Source: an uncultured Oscillospiraceae bacterium (GTDB lineage: Bacteria > Bacillota > Clostridia > Oscillospirales > Acutalibacteraceae). From it: 21,345 nt of DNA. Below the pieces are notes generated by a model that was not told the DNA's origin, did no database searches, and saw only the letters and a program-made list of their open reading frames with translations. Positions 14,126 through 21,345 of the stretch are shown one piece after another (positions within the stretch are counted from its first letter, which is position 1; every line of letters begins with the position of its first letter). The position numbers and the translations under genes are program-made. The DNA lies in the NCBI GenBank assembly GCA_900553255.1, contig USCI01000041.1, forward strand, positions 1 through 21,345. The letters are read 5' to 3'.

Positions 14126-14851
14126 CTATACATCCCGAAGCGACAGCATGCGTTCAAACACTTCCTCCGCCGGGATTTCCCGGGAAAAGACCGCGGTCAT
14201 GGGATGCCCCATTTTGGTGCGCATCATATAGGAACGCATCTCCCGGCCTTCCGGGTCCACATAGCGGTCATTCACGTTGATCTGCTGCCCGGCATAGGAC
14301 TGCGGCTGCATTGGGCCGAGACTATCCCAGCCTAAAATAAAATGTTCGCTCACGCCAATTGTGATCTCCCCCTGCCGATACCGGTATTCCAGTGAATACG
14401 GCAGCACCTCATCGGTGTCATCCTCCAAGTCGGTCACCGACACATACAATGTATATCCGAGGAATTCCTCATCGGCCGGGTCCGCCGCAACGAGCGATTT
14501 TCCCGTAATCTCCCGAGCCTCCTCGATGTCCACATCCCACTTTTCCGGACGTGTGTTGGGATCGACACCCGGCCCTTCAGGAAAGCTTTCGGCTTCAGAA
14601 GGCGATGCCGCCGAGTTTTCGGGTACGCTGCTTTCCTCTTCACTGCTGGCCGACGGCTGGTGGCTTTCCTCCCGCTGCATGCTGCTGTCCGGCTCCGCTT
14701 GAACCGTCTCTTTTGGCTCTTCCACTCTGAAACGTGGTGGTTTCCACCAGTCAAACATATTGTAACCCACCGCGACCGCCGTCCCGGCTAAAACGACTGC
14801 AAGTACCAAAACAATCAAGATACCGATCCATGTTTTGCTTTTTTTCATCAT
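14126..14851 (-). CDS. Membrane-anchored extracytoplasmic protein of unknown function
   Basis: A 241-aa protein I do not recognise. The N-terminus MMKKSKTWIG leads into a hydrophobic segment (about 7-30) ending in VAVGY, typical of an uncleaved signal anchor. Next comes an acidic, Ser/Pro/Glu-rich linker (about 45-95) of low complexity, then a compact domain (about 100-241) rich in aromatic and acidic residues, including GYTLYVSV and YSLEYRYRQGEITIGV. The layout is that of a surface protein tethered to the membrane with an outside domain; no enzymatic motif is visible. The start is the first of two ATGs, 5-7 nt after AAAAGGAGAG; an open frame continues to 14968 but overlaps the predicted leader. 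It is a monocistronic gene with its own promoter. Confidence 0.75.
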   Translation of the reverse strand: MMKKSKTWIGILIVLVLAVVLAGTAVAVGYNMFDWWKPPRFRVEEPKETVQAEPDSSMQREESHQPSASSEEESSVPENSAASPSEAESFPEGPGVDPNTRPEKWDVDIEEAREITGKSLVAADPADEEFLGYTLYVSVTDLEDDTDEVLPYSLEYRYRQGEITIGVSEHFILGWDSLGPMQPQSYAGQQINVNDRYVDPEGREMRSYMMRTKMGHPMTAVFSREIPAEEVFERMLSLRDV

Positions 14852-14984
14852 GCCCACTCTCCTTTTCGATAAGTGGGTATACCGATATGAGCGGTTCAAC
14901 GAAAAGACAGGCATACGCGCATCTGCCATATGGTAACGATAATACAAAATGCCGTCTAAAACGGCCATTCTCCGTCCGATTTCG

Positions 14985-15013
14985 AGTGTATCATAAAATT
15001 TGTGAATCGTAAA
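14985..15013 (-). promoter_or_regulatory. Possible promoter of the membrane-anchored protein gene
   Basis: On the minus strand TTTACG (15013-15008), a 17-bp spacer and TACACT (14990-14985) with a preceding TGA (extended -10) form a plausible promoter. The leader of about 130 nt contains the stem-loop GCCGT/ACGGC at 14951-14965. Confidence 0.5.
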
Positions 15014-15035
15014 TATTTTTTCTTCAATTTAAGGA

Positions 15036-15070
15036 AAATAAAGCCGCCGGCTGACAGGCACCGGCGGCTG
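15036..15070 (-). terminator. Intrinsic terminator of glmS
   Basis: On the minus strand AGCCGCCGG (15069-15061) and CCGGCGGCT (15050-15042) form a perfect 9-bp GC-rich stem with a 10-nt loop, followed by the U-rich TTATTTT. It begins about 11 nt after the glmS stop codon. Confidence 0.85.
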
Positions 15071-15080
15071 AAAAAACTTT

Positions 15081-16910
15081 TTATTCCACGGTGACGCTTT
15101 TGGCGAGGTTACGCGGCTTATCGATGTCGCAGCCGCGCGCGAGCGCGATGTAATAGCCGAGCAGCTGCATCGGCACCACCTCAAGCGACGGCATCAGCAG
15201 GTCGTTGGTCTTCGGGATATACAGGATATGGTCGGCCTCCTCCAGCACGTCGCGGTTGTCATCGGTGGTCACCACCAGCACCTCCGCCCCGCGGGCCTTG
15301 ACCTCCTTGATATTGGACATGGTCTTATCGATCAGCTTCTCATGGCAGGCCAGCGCCACGACAAAGGTCCCCTCCTCAATGAGGGAAATGGTGCCGTGCT
15401 TGAGCTCGCCGGCGGCGTACGCCTCCGAATGAATGTAGCTGACCTCCTTGAGCTTGAGCGAAGCCTCCAGCGCCACCGCGTAATCGAGGTTGCGGCCGAT
15501 GAAATAGGCGTGATCCAGATAGGCGTACCGCTGGGCGAGCTGCTGGATATCCGGCGCCTGGCGCAGGATGCCCGCCACCATATCCGGCAGGCGGATCAGC
15601 GCGCTGAGCAGGCGGCGCAGGTCGCGGTCGTCGATATGCCCGAGCTTATGGGCGAAATAAAACGCCAGCAGGTACAGAATGGTCAGCTGGGTGGAATATG
15701 CCTTGGTGGTGGCAACCGAAATCTCCGGCCCCGCCCAGGTATACAGCACATCGTCGCTCTCGCTGGCAATGGTGCTGCCCACCACGTTGACAATCGACAG
15801 CACACGGGCGCCGCGGCGTTTCGCCTCCCGCAGGGCGGCAAGGGTATCGGCGGTCTCCCCCGACTGGCTGACGATGATGACCAGCGTATGCTCATCGACA
15901 ATCGGGTCGCGGTAGCGGAACTCCGATGCCAGATCCGCCTCCACCGGGATGCGGGCGAGCTTTTCCATGATATACTTGCCCACCACACAGGTGTGATATG
16001 CGGAGCCGCAGGCCACCATATACACCCGGTTGATCTGCTGCAGCTCCTTTTTGGTCAGATGCACGCCGTCGAGCACGATACTGCCGTCCGCGTCGATGCG
16101 CGGTGAGATGGTCGCGGAAAGCGCCTGCGGCTGCTCCATGATCTCCTTGATCATGAAATGGGCATAGCCGCCTTTTTCCGCGCTGGACACGTCCCAGTTC
16201 ACAATCGTTTCCATCTTCTTGACCGGCATACCGTGTGCGTCAAACACCTGCGCGCTGTCCCGCGTCAGCCGCACCATTTCATGATCCGCCAGCTGGAGGA
16301 TCCGGCGGGTATGCGCAAGCACCGCGGGAATATCCGAGGCGATGAAGTTGCCCTCCTCCGACAGGCCGACGATCAGCGGGCTGGCGTTGCGCACCGCAAT
16401 CAGCTCCTCCGGGTAATCCGCACAGAGAACCCCCAGCGCATACGATCCCTCCAGCTGCGCCACCGTCGAACGCACGGCGGCGAAAAAGTCGCCGGTATAA
16501 TATTTATCCAGCAGCTGCGCAACCACCTCGGTGTCGGTTTCGGAAAGGAATTCTACGCCTTCATCCTGCAGCTGCTTTTTGATCACCGCATAGTTTTCGA
16601 TGATCCCGTTATGTACCACCGCAAATTTACCGCTTGCGCTGCGGTGCGGGTGGGAGTTTTCATCGCTGGGCTTTCCGTGCGTTGCCCACCGTGTATGGCC
16701 GATTCCCGCCGTCTCGGTCATATTTTTGCCCTCGTCAATCTGAGCAGACAGCACCGACAGCCGTCCCTTGGCTTTGTGAATTTCGATTCCGGCCTCAGAC
16801 ACCAGCGCAATGCCGGCCGAATCATAGCCCCGGTATTCCAGCTTGGCCAGTCCCTCCAGCAGCAGCGGCGCGGCCGGCTTACAGCCGATAAATCCTACAA
16901 TTCCACACAT
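15081..16910 (-). CDS. glmS: Glutamine-fructose-6-phosphate aminotransferase (isomerising)
   Basis: A 609-aa cytoplasmic enzyme that makes glucosamine-6-phosphate from fructose-6-phosphate and glutamine, the first step to UDP-GlcNAc for peptidoglycan and other envelope polymers. The N-terminal glutaminase domain starts MCGIVGFIG, with the catalytic Cys exposed after Met removal, and contains HTRWATHGKPSDENSHPH. Two SIS isomerase domains follow (about 290-430 and 460-600; SQSGETADTLAALREAKRRG is the first sugar-phosphate loop), and the C-terminus KSVTVE is typical. Length matches the family (about 600-610). The start at 16910 is fixed by the catalytic Cys and AGAAGGG 9 nt upstream; the longer frame is not used. 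A promoter lies about 95 bp upstream. The leader carries a hairpin but is too short for the glmS ribozyme. Confidence 0.97.
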   Translation of the reverse strand: MCGIVGFIGCKPAAPLLLEGLAKLEYRGYDSAGIALVSEAGIEIHKAKGRLSVLSAQIDEGKNMTETAGIGHTRWATHGKPSDENSHPHRSASGKFAVVHNGIIENYAVIKKQLQDEGVEFLSETDTEVVAQLLDKYYTGDFFAAVRSTVAQLEGSYALGVLCADYPEELIAVRNASPLIVGLSEEGNFIASDIPAVLAHTRRILQLADHEMVRLTRDSAQVFDAHGMPVKKMETIVNWDVSSAEKGGYAHFMIKEIMEQPQALSATISPRIDADGSIVLDGVHLTKKELQQINRVYMVACGSAYHTCVVGKYIMEKLARIPVEADLASEFRYRDPIVDEHTLVIIVSQSGETADTLAALREAKRRGARVLSIVNVVGSTIASESDDVLYTWAGPEISVATTKAYSTQLTILYLLAFYFAHKLGHIDDRDLRRLLSALIRLPDMVAGILRQAPDIQQLAQRYAYLDHAYFIGRNLDYAVALEASLKLKEVSYIHSEAYAAGELKHGTISLIEEGTFVVALACHEKLIDKTMSNIKEVKARGAEVLVVTTDDNRDVLEEADHILYIPKTNDLLMPSLEVVPMQLLGYYIALARGCDIDKPRNLAKSVTVE

Positions 16911-16933
16911 AAATTGGATCCCTTCTTTCTTTT

Positions 16934-16972
16934 GACAGGACCGACAGACGCCCCGACTCATGCGGTCCTGTC
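16934..16972 (-). other. Inverted repeat in the glmS leader
   Basis: GACAGGACCG (16934-16943) and its exact complement CGGTCCTGTC (16963-16972) can form a perfect 10-bp stem with a 19-nt loop in the glmS leader RNA, just before the ribosome binding site at 16920-16926. There is no U run, so it is not a terminator. A role in mRNA stability or translation is possible. Confidence 0.55.
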
Positions 16973-17001
16973 GCCCTCTTTACAGCAGCGTACCGGTGTT
17001 T

Positions 17002-17030
17002 AGTATACTGCACCAGTGCCCGCTTGACAA
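17002..17030 (-). promoter_or_regulatory. Promoter of glmS
   Basis: On the minus strand TTGTCA (17030-17025), a 17-bp spacer and TATACT (17007-17002) form a near-consensus sigma-A promoter; transcription would start near 16995, leaving an 85-nt leader. The hexamers and spacer length are identical to those of the precorrin-2 dehydrogenase promoter. Confidence 0.8.
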
Positions 17031-17111
17031 GATTTTCTTATCACTTTTCTCTGAAAAAGTTATCCTATTTTTTGACAAACAACGATTTTTCTATATTTTT
17101 TTGTTTTTCTC

Positions 17112-17140
17112 TTGCCTTTTGCAGGCGAAAGGCGTATAAT
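17112..17140 (+). promoter_or_regulatory. Promoter of the pheST T-box transcript
   Basis: TTGCCT (17112-17117), a 17-bp spacer and a perfect TATAAT (17135-17140) lie just before the T-box leader. Transcription would start near 17147. The region between this and the glmS promoter (17031-17111) is A/T-rich and holds no gene. Confidence 0.8.
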
Positions 17141-17146
17141 GAAAAA

Positions 17147-17417
17147 TAAGCATATATAAAGCGATGAAGGAGAGAGTAGGCTTCCTTTTCCCTGCGCTCA
17201 GAGAGGGCTGTCACCGGCTGAAAGCAGCCTGCAGGCGGGGGATGTCCGAAGTTCGCTCCGGAGCGGCGGCGCTCAACCCGCGTAAGGCGGCAGTAGGCGG
17301 CGACGGCTGGCCCCGTTATCGGCCGCAGGAGTGCAGACGGCGTTATCCCGTCTGTAAGCAGGGTGGTACCACGGAGTATATAAATCTTCGTCCCTTTCGG
17401 GACGGAGATTTTTTTAT
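17147..17417 (+). promoter_or_regulatory. Phe-specific T-box leader controlling pheST
   Basis: A T-box riboswitch senses uncharged tRNA and prevents termination. Stem I starts with GGAG (17169-17172) and its AGAGTAG K-turn-like motif and closes with CTCC (17256-17259); GAAGTTCGCTCC next to the closing strand presents TTC (17252-17254), the Phe codon, as specifier. GGCTGAAAGCAGCC is the expected stem I distal part. A stem III hairpin (17333-17352) precedes the T-box GGGTGGTACCACGG (17361-17374), whose TGGT would pair with the ACCA end of tRNA-Phe. The specifier is assigned by position and by the downstream gene, not by folding software. Confidence 0.92.
17383..17416 (+). terminator. Conditional terminator of the T-box
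   Basis: A 12-bp stem (17383-17394 with 17399-17410, one G-U pair, TTTC loop) is followed by a run of T (17409-17415). It competes with the antiterminator formed by the T-box sequence when uncharged tRNA-Phe binds. Confidence 0.9.
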
Positions 17418-17487
17418 TTTCTCTCGCTCCGCGGCAAAACCGGCGAGACAACGCTGCCGTACGGCGGCAGGAAAGGAATGGTCAATC

Positions 17488-18510
17488 ATGAAGGAAAAAC
17501 TGGAGGCCCTGCGGGAACAGGCCCTGCGCGAGCTGGAAGACCTGCACACGCCAAAGGACCTGGAGGAATTCCGCATCCGCGTCATGGGCAAAAAAGGCTC
17601 CCTGACCGAGGTGCTGCGCGGCATGGGCAGCCTGCCCGCCGAAGAGCGGCCGAAGGTAGGCCAGCTGGTCAACCAACTGCGCAGCGAACTGGAAACGGTG
17701 CTGGCCCAGCGCGAGACGGAAATCCAGGAAGCCATCAAGGCCCAACGGCTGCAGGAGGAAACGCTCGACGTGACCATGCCGGGCAAACAGCCGGCGATCG
17801 GCGGGTTGCATCCGCTGAACATTGTGCTGGAAGACATGATCGACATCTTCCAGTCGATGGGCTTCGATGTGGTGGACGGTCCCGAGGTGGAAACCGACGA
17901 ATACTGCTTTGAAAAGCTGAATCTGCCCAAGGATCACCCGGCGCGCGATATGCAGGACACCTTCTACATCACCGAAAACCTGCTGCTGCGCACCCAGACC
18001 TCCGCCGCGCAGGCGCGCATCATGGAGCAGCGCAAGCCGCCGATCCGCATCATCTGCCCCGGCCGCGTCTACCGCGCCGACGAGGTGGATGCCACCCACT
18101 CCCCGGTCTTCCATCAGGTGGAAGGCCTGGTGGTGGATAAGGGCATCACCATGTGCGACCTCAAAGGGGTGCTCGAGCAGTTCGCCCACGAAATCTACGG
18201 GCCGGAAACCAAGGTGAAATTCCGTCCGTCCTTCTTCCCCTTCACCGAACCGAGCGTCGAGGTGGACGTCACCTGCTCGGAATGCGGCGGCAAGGGCTGC
18301 CGGGTGTGCAAGGGCAGCGGCTGGATCGAGATTCTCGGCGCCGGCATGGTGCATCCGCGTGTGCTCGCCGGCTGCGGCATCGACCCGGAGGAGTATTCCG
18401 GCTTCGCTTTCGGCATCGGGCTGGATCGTCTGACCACCACACGCTACAAAATCAGCGACATCCGCCTGCTGTTCGAGAACGACCTGCGTTTTCTCGAGCA
18501 GTTCCGCTAA
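17488..18510 (+). CDS. pheS: Phenylalanine-tRNA ligase alpha subunit
   Basis: The 340-aa catalytic subunit of the alpha2-beta2 phenylalanyl-tRNA synthetase, which charges tRNA-Phe in the cytoplasm. An N-terminal coiled coil (about 1-90) binds tRNA. The class II core follows with GRVYRADEVDATHSPVFHQV (motif 2), the Cys-rich CSECGGKGCRVCKGSGWIEI region, GAGMVHPRVL and motif 3 GIGLDRLTTTRYKISDIRLL. Length is the norm for the family. AAAGGA lies about 10 nt before the ATG at 17488; the frame open further upstream is the T-box leader and is not translated. It is followed 24 bp later by pheT in one operon under the Phe T-box. Confidence 0.97.
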   Translation: MKEKLEALREQALRELEDLHTPKDLEEFRIRVMGKKGSLTEVLRGMGSLPAEERPKVGQLVNQLRSELETVLAQRETEIQEAIKAQRLQEETLDVTMPGKQPAIGGLHPLNIVLEDMIDIFQSMGFDVVDGPEVETDEYCFEKLNLPKDHPARDMQDTFYITENLLLRTQTSAAQARIMEQRKPPIRIICPGRVYRADEVDATHSPVFHQVEGLVVDKGITMCDLKGVLEQFAHEIYGPETKVKFRPSFFPFTEPSVEVDVTCSECGGKGCRVCKGSGWIEILGAGMVHPRVLAGCGIDPEEYSGFAFGIGLDRLTTTRYKISDIRLLFENDLRFLEQFR

Positions 18511-18534
18511 GCCGAAAGAAAGGAGAGGATTTCC

Positions 18535-20925
18535 ATGAAAATTTCCCTGAGCTGGCTCAAACACTATGTAGACATCGATGTGCCGCTGGATGAGCTTTGC
18601 GATAAAATGATTATGAGCGGTTTTGAGGTCGAGGATGTGGAGGACCTGTCCGCCACCATGAGCAACGTGGTGGTAGGCCGCATTGTCAAGCTGGAAAAGC
18701 ATCCCGATGCCGATAAGCTGCAGATCTGCCAGATCGATGTGGGCGCGGCGGAACCGGTGCAGATCGTCACCGGCGCCACCAACGTCTTTGAGGGGGCGCT
18801 GGTACCCGCCGCACTGCACGATTCCCGGCTGCCCAACGGCATGCACATCAAAAAGGGCAAGCTGCGCGGTGTCGCGTCCAACGGCATGCTGTGCTCCGGT
18901 GAGGAGCTCTGCCTGAAGGAAAGCGATTACCCGGGCGCCGAGGTCTACGGCATCCTGATCCTGAAGGACGGCCTGACCCCCGGCACCGATATGCGCGAGG
19001 TTCTGCATCTCAACGATGTGGTCATCGATTTTAAAATCACCGCCAACCGCCCGGACTGCCAGAGCGTGCTCGGCGTCGCCCGGGAAGCGGCGGTTGCGCT
19101 CAAAAAGCCGTTTCACCCGCCGGTGCCCGCCTATGAAACCAAGGGCGGCGACATCCGCGAGCATATGCAGGTAACGGTGGAGGACTACGACCTCTGCCCG
19201 CGGTATTATGGCCGGGTGATCCGAAATCTGCGTATCAAGGAGTCGCCGGACTGGATGAAGCGCTGCCTGAAAGCGGCCGGCATGCGCCCGATCAACAACA
19301 TCGTTGACATCACCAACTTCGTGATGCTCGAAACCGGCCAGCCGATGCACGCCTTCGACCTGCGCGACGTCAAGGGCGGGCAGATCATTGTGCGCCGGGC
19401 CAGGGACGGCGAAACCATCACCACCCTCGACGACAAGCCGCACACCCTGACGGGCGACATGCTGGTGATCGCGGACGCGGAGGCTCCCTCCTGCCTCGCC
19501 GGTATTATGGGCGGCCTGAACAGTGAGATCAAACCGGACACCACCGACCTCTTCTTCGAGTGCGCAAAGTTCCGCCGCGACAGCGTCCGCCGCACGGCGC
19601 GTGCCCTGGGCATGCGCACCGAATCGAGCGCCCGTTTTGAAAAGGGCGTCGATATCCTCGGGGTCGAATATGCGATGGAGCGCGCGCTGCAGCTGGTGTA
19701 CGACCTCGACGCCGGTGATATTATCGACGGCACCATTGACTGCAACAACGGCCTGCCGGAAAAACGGGTGCTCGAAGTGCCGGCAAAACGCATCACCGAG
19801 CTGCTCGGCGTAGACATCCCGGCGGAAACCATGGCCGAAATCCTGGACAGCCTGTGCATTGATACCACCCTGAAGGACGGGGTGCTGCGCTGCGAAATCC
19901 CCTCCTTCCGCGAGGATATCGAGGGACGGGCGGATCTGGCCGAAGAAGTCATGCGGATCTACGGCTATCAGCACATCCACGGTACCCCCATGCGCGGGGA
20001 TATCGTACGCGGGCGCAAGCTGCCCGAGCGCATCGGCACCGACAAGCTCAAGTCCCTGCTGATCGCCGGCGGTATGCGGGAGATTACCACCTATTCCTTC
20101 ATCAACGCCAAGGCTTTCGACCAGCTGGCGCTGCCTGCGGACGACCCGCGGCGGAATGCCGTCCGGCTGCTCAACCCGCTCGGTGAGGAATACGCCGTGA
20201 TGCGTACCCAGCTGTACTCCAGCATGCTGACCGTGCTGTCCACCAACTTCAACCGCAAAATACCGGCGGCGCGGCTGTTTGAAGCGAGCAAGCTGTTTAT
20301 CCCCAAGGACGTACCGGTAACCGAGCAGCCGGAGGAAATCCCGGCGGTATGCCTCGGTCTGTACGGTGAAGGGGAAGACTTCTTCACCCTCAAGGGCATC
20401 CTGGAATCGCTGTTCAGCCGCTTCGGTGCCGCGGTGGAATACGTCCCCTCCGCCGAACCGTTCCTCCACCCCGGCCGGCAGGCTGCTGCCGTGCTTAACG
20501 GCGAGACCATTGCGGTATTCGGCGAGGTACACCCCGACACCGCACAGCGCTACGACATTGACACGCGCGTTTATGTCGCGCAATGCCGATTGCTGCCGCT
20601 GTTTGCCGCCGACAACCAGGTCATCCGCTTCCGCCCGCTCCCCCGCTTCCCGGCGGTGGAACGCGACCTGGCGCTGCTGTGCGATGCGGCGCTTCCGGTG
20701 GCGGAGATCGAAAAAACCATCCGCGCCTGTGCCGGCCGCCATCTCGAAAGCGTACAGCTGTTCGACGTCTATCGCGGCGCCCAGATCGCGGACGGCCAGA
20801 AAAGCGTGGCTTACAGCCTGACCTTCCGTTCCGCGGAAGGCACCCTCACCGATGAAGAGGTCGACACGACCCTTAATCGAATTTTAAAAAATCTTAAGGA
20901 AAAAGGCTGTATTCTGCGCTCATAA
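18535..20925 (+). CDS. pheT: Phenylalanine-tRNA ligase beta subunit
   Basis: The 796-aa beta subunit, which binds tRNA and edits mischarged Tyr-tRNA-Phe. It starts MKISLSWLKHYVDID, as usual, then has an OB-fold EMAP-type tRNA-binding domain (about 40-150), the B3/B4 editing region (about 205-370), the B5 domain (about 400-470), a class II-like pseudo-catalytic core and a C-terminal ferredoxin-fold anticodon-binding domain (about 700-796; FRPLPRFPAVERDLALLCDA). Length fits the bacterial norm (about 790-800). AGGAGAGG is 6 nt before the ATG. It lies 24 bp after pheS; no terminator is evident after it, and the ireB promoter begins just past the stop codon. Confidence 0.97.
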   Translation: MKISLSWLKHYVDIDVPLDELCDKMIMSGFEVEDVEDLSATMSNVVVGRIVKLEKHPDADKLQICQIDVGAAEPVQIVTGATNVFEGALVPAALHDSRLPNGMHIKKGKLRGVASNGMLCSGEELCLKESDYPGAEVYGILILKDGLTPGTDMREVLHLNDVVIDFKITANRPDCQSVLGVAREAAVALKKPFHPPVPAYETKGGDIREHMQVTVEDYDLCPRYYGRVIRNLRIKESPDWMKRCLKAAGMRPINNIVDITNFVMLETGQPMHAFDLRDVKGGQIIVRRARDGETITTLDDKPHTLTGDMLVIADAEAPSCLAGIMGGLNSEIKPDTTDLFFECAKFRRDSVRRTARALGMRTESSARFEKGVDILGVEYAMERALQLVYDLDAGDIIDGTIDCNNGLPEKRVLEVPAKRITELLGVDIPAETMAEILDSLCIDTTLKDGVLRCEIPSFREDIEGRADLAEEVMRIYGYQHIHGTPMRGDIVRGRKLPERIGTDKLKSLLIAGGMREITTYSFINAKAFDQLALPADDPRRNAVRLLNPLGEEYAVMRTQLYSSMLTVLSTNFNRKIPAARLFEASKLFIPKDVPVTEQPEEIPAVCLGLYGEGEDFFTLKGILESLFSRFGAAVEYVPSAEPFLHPGRQAAAVLNGETIAVFGEVHPDTAQRYDIDTRVYVAQCRLLPLFAADNQVIRFRPLPRFPAVERDLALLCDAALPVAEIEKTIRACAGRHLESVQLFDVYRGAQIADGQKSVAYSLTFRSAEGTLTDEEVDTTLNRILKNLKEKGCILRS

Positions 20926-20929
20926 CATC

Positions 20930-20958
20930 TTGCATTCCACGCGCGGATGCCGTATAAT
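20930..20958 (+). promoter_or_regulatory. Promoter of ireB
   Basis: TTGCAT (20930-20935), a 17-bp spacer and a perfect TATAAT (20953-20958) lie immediately after the pheT stop codon, giving ireB its own transcript. A small hairpin, AACGG/CCGTT (20977-20992), is in the leader. Confidence 0.75.
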
Positions 20959-21013
20959 ACGGATATAGAACAAATGAACGGAATTTCCCGTTGTGCGAAA
21001 GGAAGGATCCGCG

Positions 21014-21259
21014 ATGCTGGATAAGACGATGACGTTTTCCATCGGAGACGATAAAGAGCAGGAAATGAAGCAAATCCTTACCACCGTATACGACGCGCTG
21101 CGTGAAAAGGGCTACAACCCCATCAACCAGATCGTCGGGTACATCCTCTCCGAGGACCCCACCTATATCACTACACACAACAATGCCCGCAGTCTCATCC
21201 GCAAGCTGGACCGCGACGAGCTGCTGCGCGCGCTGGTGCGGTCGTATCTGAACAATTAG
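21014..21259 (+). CDS. ireB: IreB family regulatory protein (UPF0297)
   Basis: An 81-aa cytoplasmic protein of the IreB family. In Enterococcus faecalis, IreB is phosphorylated on N-terminal Thr residues by the PASTA kinase IreK and acts as a negative regulator of intrinsic cephalosporin resistance. Here Thr5 and Thr7 (MLDKTMTF) are candidate phosphorylation sites, and the signature GYNPINQIVGYILSEDPTYI is intact, followed by a helical RSLIRKLDRDELLRALVRSYL. AAAGGAAGG sits about 7 nt upstream of the ATG. Many Firmicutes have ruvX (yrrK) directly after ireB; here 86 bp follow without a recognisable gene start before the window ends. Confidence 0.93.
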   Translation: MLDKTMTFSIGDDKEQEMKQILTTVYDALREKGYNPINQIVGYILSEDPTYITTHNNARSLIRKLDRDELLRALVRSYLNN

Positions 21260-21345
21260 GGAAAAGCAGAACGCCTCCGCACATCTGGCTACAGTGAATT
21301 GTCAAACTAAAAGCAACAGGAGTTGAGTTCAAAGTGCCATAAATC

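Noticed and set aside
16911..16995. glmS ribozyme in the glmS leader
   Set aside because: The predicted leader is about 85 nt, shorter than the ribozyme (about 150 nt), and the conserved ribozyme core is not visible. Only a simple hairpin is present.
17482..20742. 1086-codon open frame antisense to pheS and pheT
   Set aside because: It lies wholly opposite two certain housekeeping genes, has no ribosome binding site and gives a low-complexity, His/Gln/Val-rich translation without domains. High-GC codon use of the sense genes explains it.

Overview
The window is GC-rich chromosomal DNA from a low-copy, housekeeping-rich region of what is most likely a gut-type clostridial Firmicute (Oscillospiraceae/Ruminococcaceae-like). 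The evidence is a T-box leader ahead of pheST, an IreB (UPF0297) gene, a RecD2-type helicase, a ComF protein, strong AGGAGG-like ribosome binding sites and sigma-A-type promoters with 16-17 bp spacers. The assignment is inferred from gene content, not from a database search. No transposase, phage gene, CRISPR array, rRNA or tRNA gene was found.

Layout. 1-93: tandem intrinsic terminators. 94-2448 (-): a CtpE-like P-type cation ATPase, divergent from a major facilitator transporter (2797-3981, +). 4023-4535 (-): a stand-alone precorrin-2 dehydrogenase/ferrochelatase (Met8p/CysG-N type), divergent from an AraC-family regulator (4814-5794, +). The regulator is followed by a three-gene operon (5892-8712, +): a TIM-barrel sugar isomerase/epimerase, a Gfo/Idh/MocA oxidoreductase and a ThuA-family protein, ending at a strong bidirectional terminator.

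8774-13477 (-) holds recD2, comF, an mreB-like gene and a hexapeptide sugar O-acetyltransferase in transcription order. recD2 has a near-consensus promoter, and a second one for mreB lies inside the 3' end of comF. Upstream are a small one-TM protein (13563-13889, -) and a membrane-anchored protein of unknown function (14126-14851, -). glmS (15081-16910, -) follows, divergent from a Phe T-box leader and pheS-pheT (17488-20925, +). ireB (21014-21259, +) has its own promoter.

The most interesting accessory part is the AraC/isomerase/oxidoreductase/ThuA locus. Its promoters carry 22-bp-phased direct repeats suitable for an AraC-type activator, and the gene set resembles oxidoreductive (3-keto-sugar) glycoside processing but has no glycosidase or transporter beside it. 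Other points of note are an mreB-like protein with an altered active-site loop, the mreB promoter embedded in comF, a hairpin in the glmS leader and a long 43-nt hairpin at 14023-14065. Very long antisense open frames opposite pheST, recD2 and the sugar operon are interpreted as GC/codon-bias artefacts.
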